Translations under genes and position numbers: made by a program | Source: Metopolophium dirhodum | Lineage: Eukaryota > Arthropoda > Insecta > Hemiptera > Aphididae | Assembly (NCBI RefSeq): GCF_019925205.1 | Contig: NC_083561.1 | Coordinates: 8,555,217-8,619,216, forward strand | Reading direction: 5' to 3' | Length of the DNA: 64,000 nucleotides | Notes under the pieces: generated by a model | The model's input: only the letters and a program-made list of their open reading frames with translations | Databases searched by the model: none | Told to the model about the DNA's origin: nothing | In this document: positions 62,175 through 64,000 of the stretch, in pieces | Numbering within the stretch: position 1 is the first letter of the stretch | Layout of the letters: each line of letters begins with the position of its first letter

Positions 62175-62802
62175 CGAAAAGTTATTATGATCAGAGGTGT
62201 AACACGGTAATATATGTATTAGATAATGTATAAAAATGAAAGTAAATTATAAAGGATCAAAGAAATTAAATGAGAAAAGGTCCTGCAAGGACTCTACTAT
62301 GTGATTGTAATTTATGAAGGACATAAAATGTTTAATTTAAAATAATATTGTGTTTGGTTGGTCTACAGTCAATATTAAATTACAAACTATAAGGTCTAAA
62401 TGCAAATAAAAACATAGTCAGATATCTGTTTTAGTCTTTGTAAATATGTGCGGAAAAAAATTAGATTTAGTACAATGTAAAAAATGTGGAAAGAAAACCC
62501 TGAGAATTATTTGACAATAGGATATTAAAACACAAAACCATTTATTAAATTAAAACTATTGATTTTATACATTTTCTATTTACAAAAAATCATAAGTATT
62601 GAAAACCTTATAAAACCCTAATAAAATAATATTTTGTTATATTTTAATATACATTTTATAATTTGTTGTGGTAAAAAAATTATTATTTAATGTTGGCTGT
62701 ATTTAAGTTTTTAATAACTATACTGGTACAACTCTTGCTGACAGTCTTTAAGACCGTGTTAAAAACTATGATAATTAGTTAACATCTAATTTCCTGCCCT
62801 AT

Positions 62803-62819
62803 CCTAACCTAACCTAACC
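62803..62819 (-). repeat. short interstitial TTAGG telomere-type repeat
   Basis: Three CCTAA units in tandem plus CC read as TTAGG repeats on the minus strand, the usual insect telomere unit. At 17 bp the block is short enough to arise by chance or by repair. Similar two-unit blocks occur near 5284, 38190 and 42902. Confidence 0.5.
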
Positions 62820-63149
62820 AAATTAATAATATTTAAATATTTTCTTTCATTTTTATGTTTACAATATCGAATACCTTGATAGTTAGTAGGAAAAGATCAT
62901 CGCAAAGCTCATGACCAGTGATGATAGTCGTATATCATCACCATAGCTTCAACTAACCATAGGTTTACCTAACAAACCTTCTTATGACTTATTAGGACAC
63001 TGAATAAAAAGATCCCGAGTTGCAGGTTGTTGAACTTAAGTGTTTGATTATCAAGTTGATTCTTTGATTGTTGACACCTTAATCGATGGTATGGATGGAA
63101 CCCATAGATAATAAATATATGGATAGGCCACGCCTATGTTAAATACATT

Positions 63150-63265
63150 TGAGGCCGCGTACTCGGAGGGGAAGGCAATTGAGGCTCCTTTATATTGATA
63201 GTCGATACTCGATTTAGGTATACTTTATTTGGCCTCAATTGTTCCCCTCGAAGACCGCTGATAAG
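63150..63265. repeat. fold-back element
   Basis: GAGGGGAAGGCAATTGAGGC (63166-63185) and GCCTCAATTGTTCCCCTC (63232-63249) are inverted copies around a loop of about 46 bp. Outward, GCGTACTCG on the left and CGAAGACCGC on the right extend the pairing imperfectly. It is probably a small decayed transposon, or it could give a structured transcript. Confidence 0.5.
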
Positions 63266-64000
63266 ACCATTATGTTATATCTTTATTATCTATGATGGAG
63301 CCATACCCAGCTCACTCGTGTAAACAATTTGAAGCACATAAAAGCGATCAACGAGTCTCTATTAATGATTTATCAGCATCTATCCTCTCACAACACACAC
63401 TTGGAGACAACACATGCACATGAAAGGTTTTTTTTAAAACAACATTTTTAATGATTTTTTTAAAAATACCAGGATAATGTCGAGCATGGGAGCAACTTTA
63501 TAACGTATTCACTTAATTTTATTTTGGACTTATTGAAACATGCTATGGAGGATGGTCCTTTTGGTCGTCCAGTGTCTACAAATATTTCAATTCATAATAT
63601 GAAATCCCAGACCTGTCCCCTATACTCTGATATTAAAAGCCCAGCCCACCTTCATATTATTCTCTATGCAAAAAGTAAATTTAAGAAAAATTTGTAAATC
63701 AATGCACAGTCTCTCTATTGTACTAATATTTGTGATTTCATTAATTTTCAGTATTTTGTATTATTAGATTGGGAAAACATAAGACAATATAATTTACACA
63801 AGACTGTGGCTAACACAATCATACTTTGATAAAAGTATATGATATAAGTACCTTCTATATTTGAATTAATCGTTTTTTTTCCGGTAGAGTTTGTAACTAA
63901 TACAATCATAATATAATATGAGTATAGTACATTTCGTAATATTTTTTTATAATATTTACTGTTAGTGAAATATTAAGTTTGTATTTCTATTATAATATAT

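Larger units (their letters stand above)
62175..64000. other. intergenic DNA with fold-back element
   Basis: No gene was found. It includes three tandem CCTAA units (62803-62819) and a fold-back element at 63150-63265. The less AT-rich part (about 62880-63660) has no open frame of note and may be decayed transposon sequence. Confidence 0.5.

Overview
The window reads as AT-rich arthropod nuclear DNA, most likely from a hemipteran and probably an aphid. The reasons are very long AT-rich introns, the constant recurrence of short motifs such as TAGGTACCTA, many small non-autonomous DNA transposons, and a protein-coding gene split into small exons with GT/AG junctions. There are no bacterial operons, no ribosome-binding-site pattern, and no open frame longer than 127 codons. 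The species call is an inference from style and cannot be proven here.

One gene is certain: the 3' half of a netrin on the + strand. Six exons (22962-23150, 46831-46980, 47044-47148, 50137-50205, 53291-53465, 53558-53702) join in frame to give 277 residues up to a TAA stop. They encode laminin-type EGF module 2, laminin-type EGF module 3, an acidic linker of 35 residues, and the complete C-terminal NTR (netrin-like) domain. The N-terminal laminin (LamNT) domain and the first EGF module are not seen, so they should lie left of the window. The first 22.9 kb are therefore probably intron, and the intron between EGF2 and EGF3 is 23.7 kb long. Netrin is a secreted axon-guidance cue read by DCC/Frazzled and UNC-5 type receptors.

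Inside the presumed introns are several weaker exon-like segments. At about 9987-10216 there is a Cys-rich EB/EGF-like segment. At about 13978-14277 there is a basic, Ser-rich carboxy-terminal tail. At 15478-15702 there is a possible alternative first exon with a signal peptide. At 39545-39625 and 41400-41587 there are two segments whose reading phase fits the netrin splice pattern. All of these are hypotheses.

The rest is repeats and intronic or intergenic DNA. There are TTAA-flanked inverted-repeat elements (14675-15120 and 55753-56153), two hAT-like short elements with 8-bp target duplications (16271-16518 and 18543-19029), further fold-back elements, a 5'-truncated LINE fragment on the minus strand (48266-48512), and microsatellites. 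Downstream of netrin, 58693-62174 is a tandem satellite of about 15 monomers of about 235 bp. Each monomer carries a conserved GC-rich box, and part of the array has a 3-monomer higher-order period of about 699 bp. No RNA genes, CRISPR arrays or intact mobile-element genes were found.
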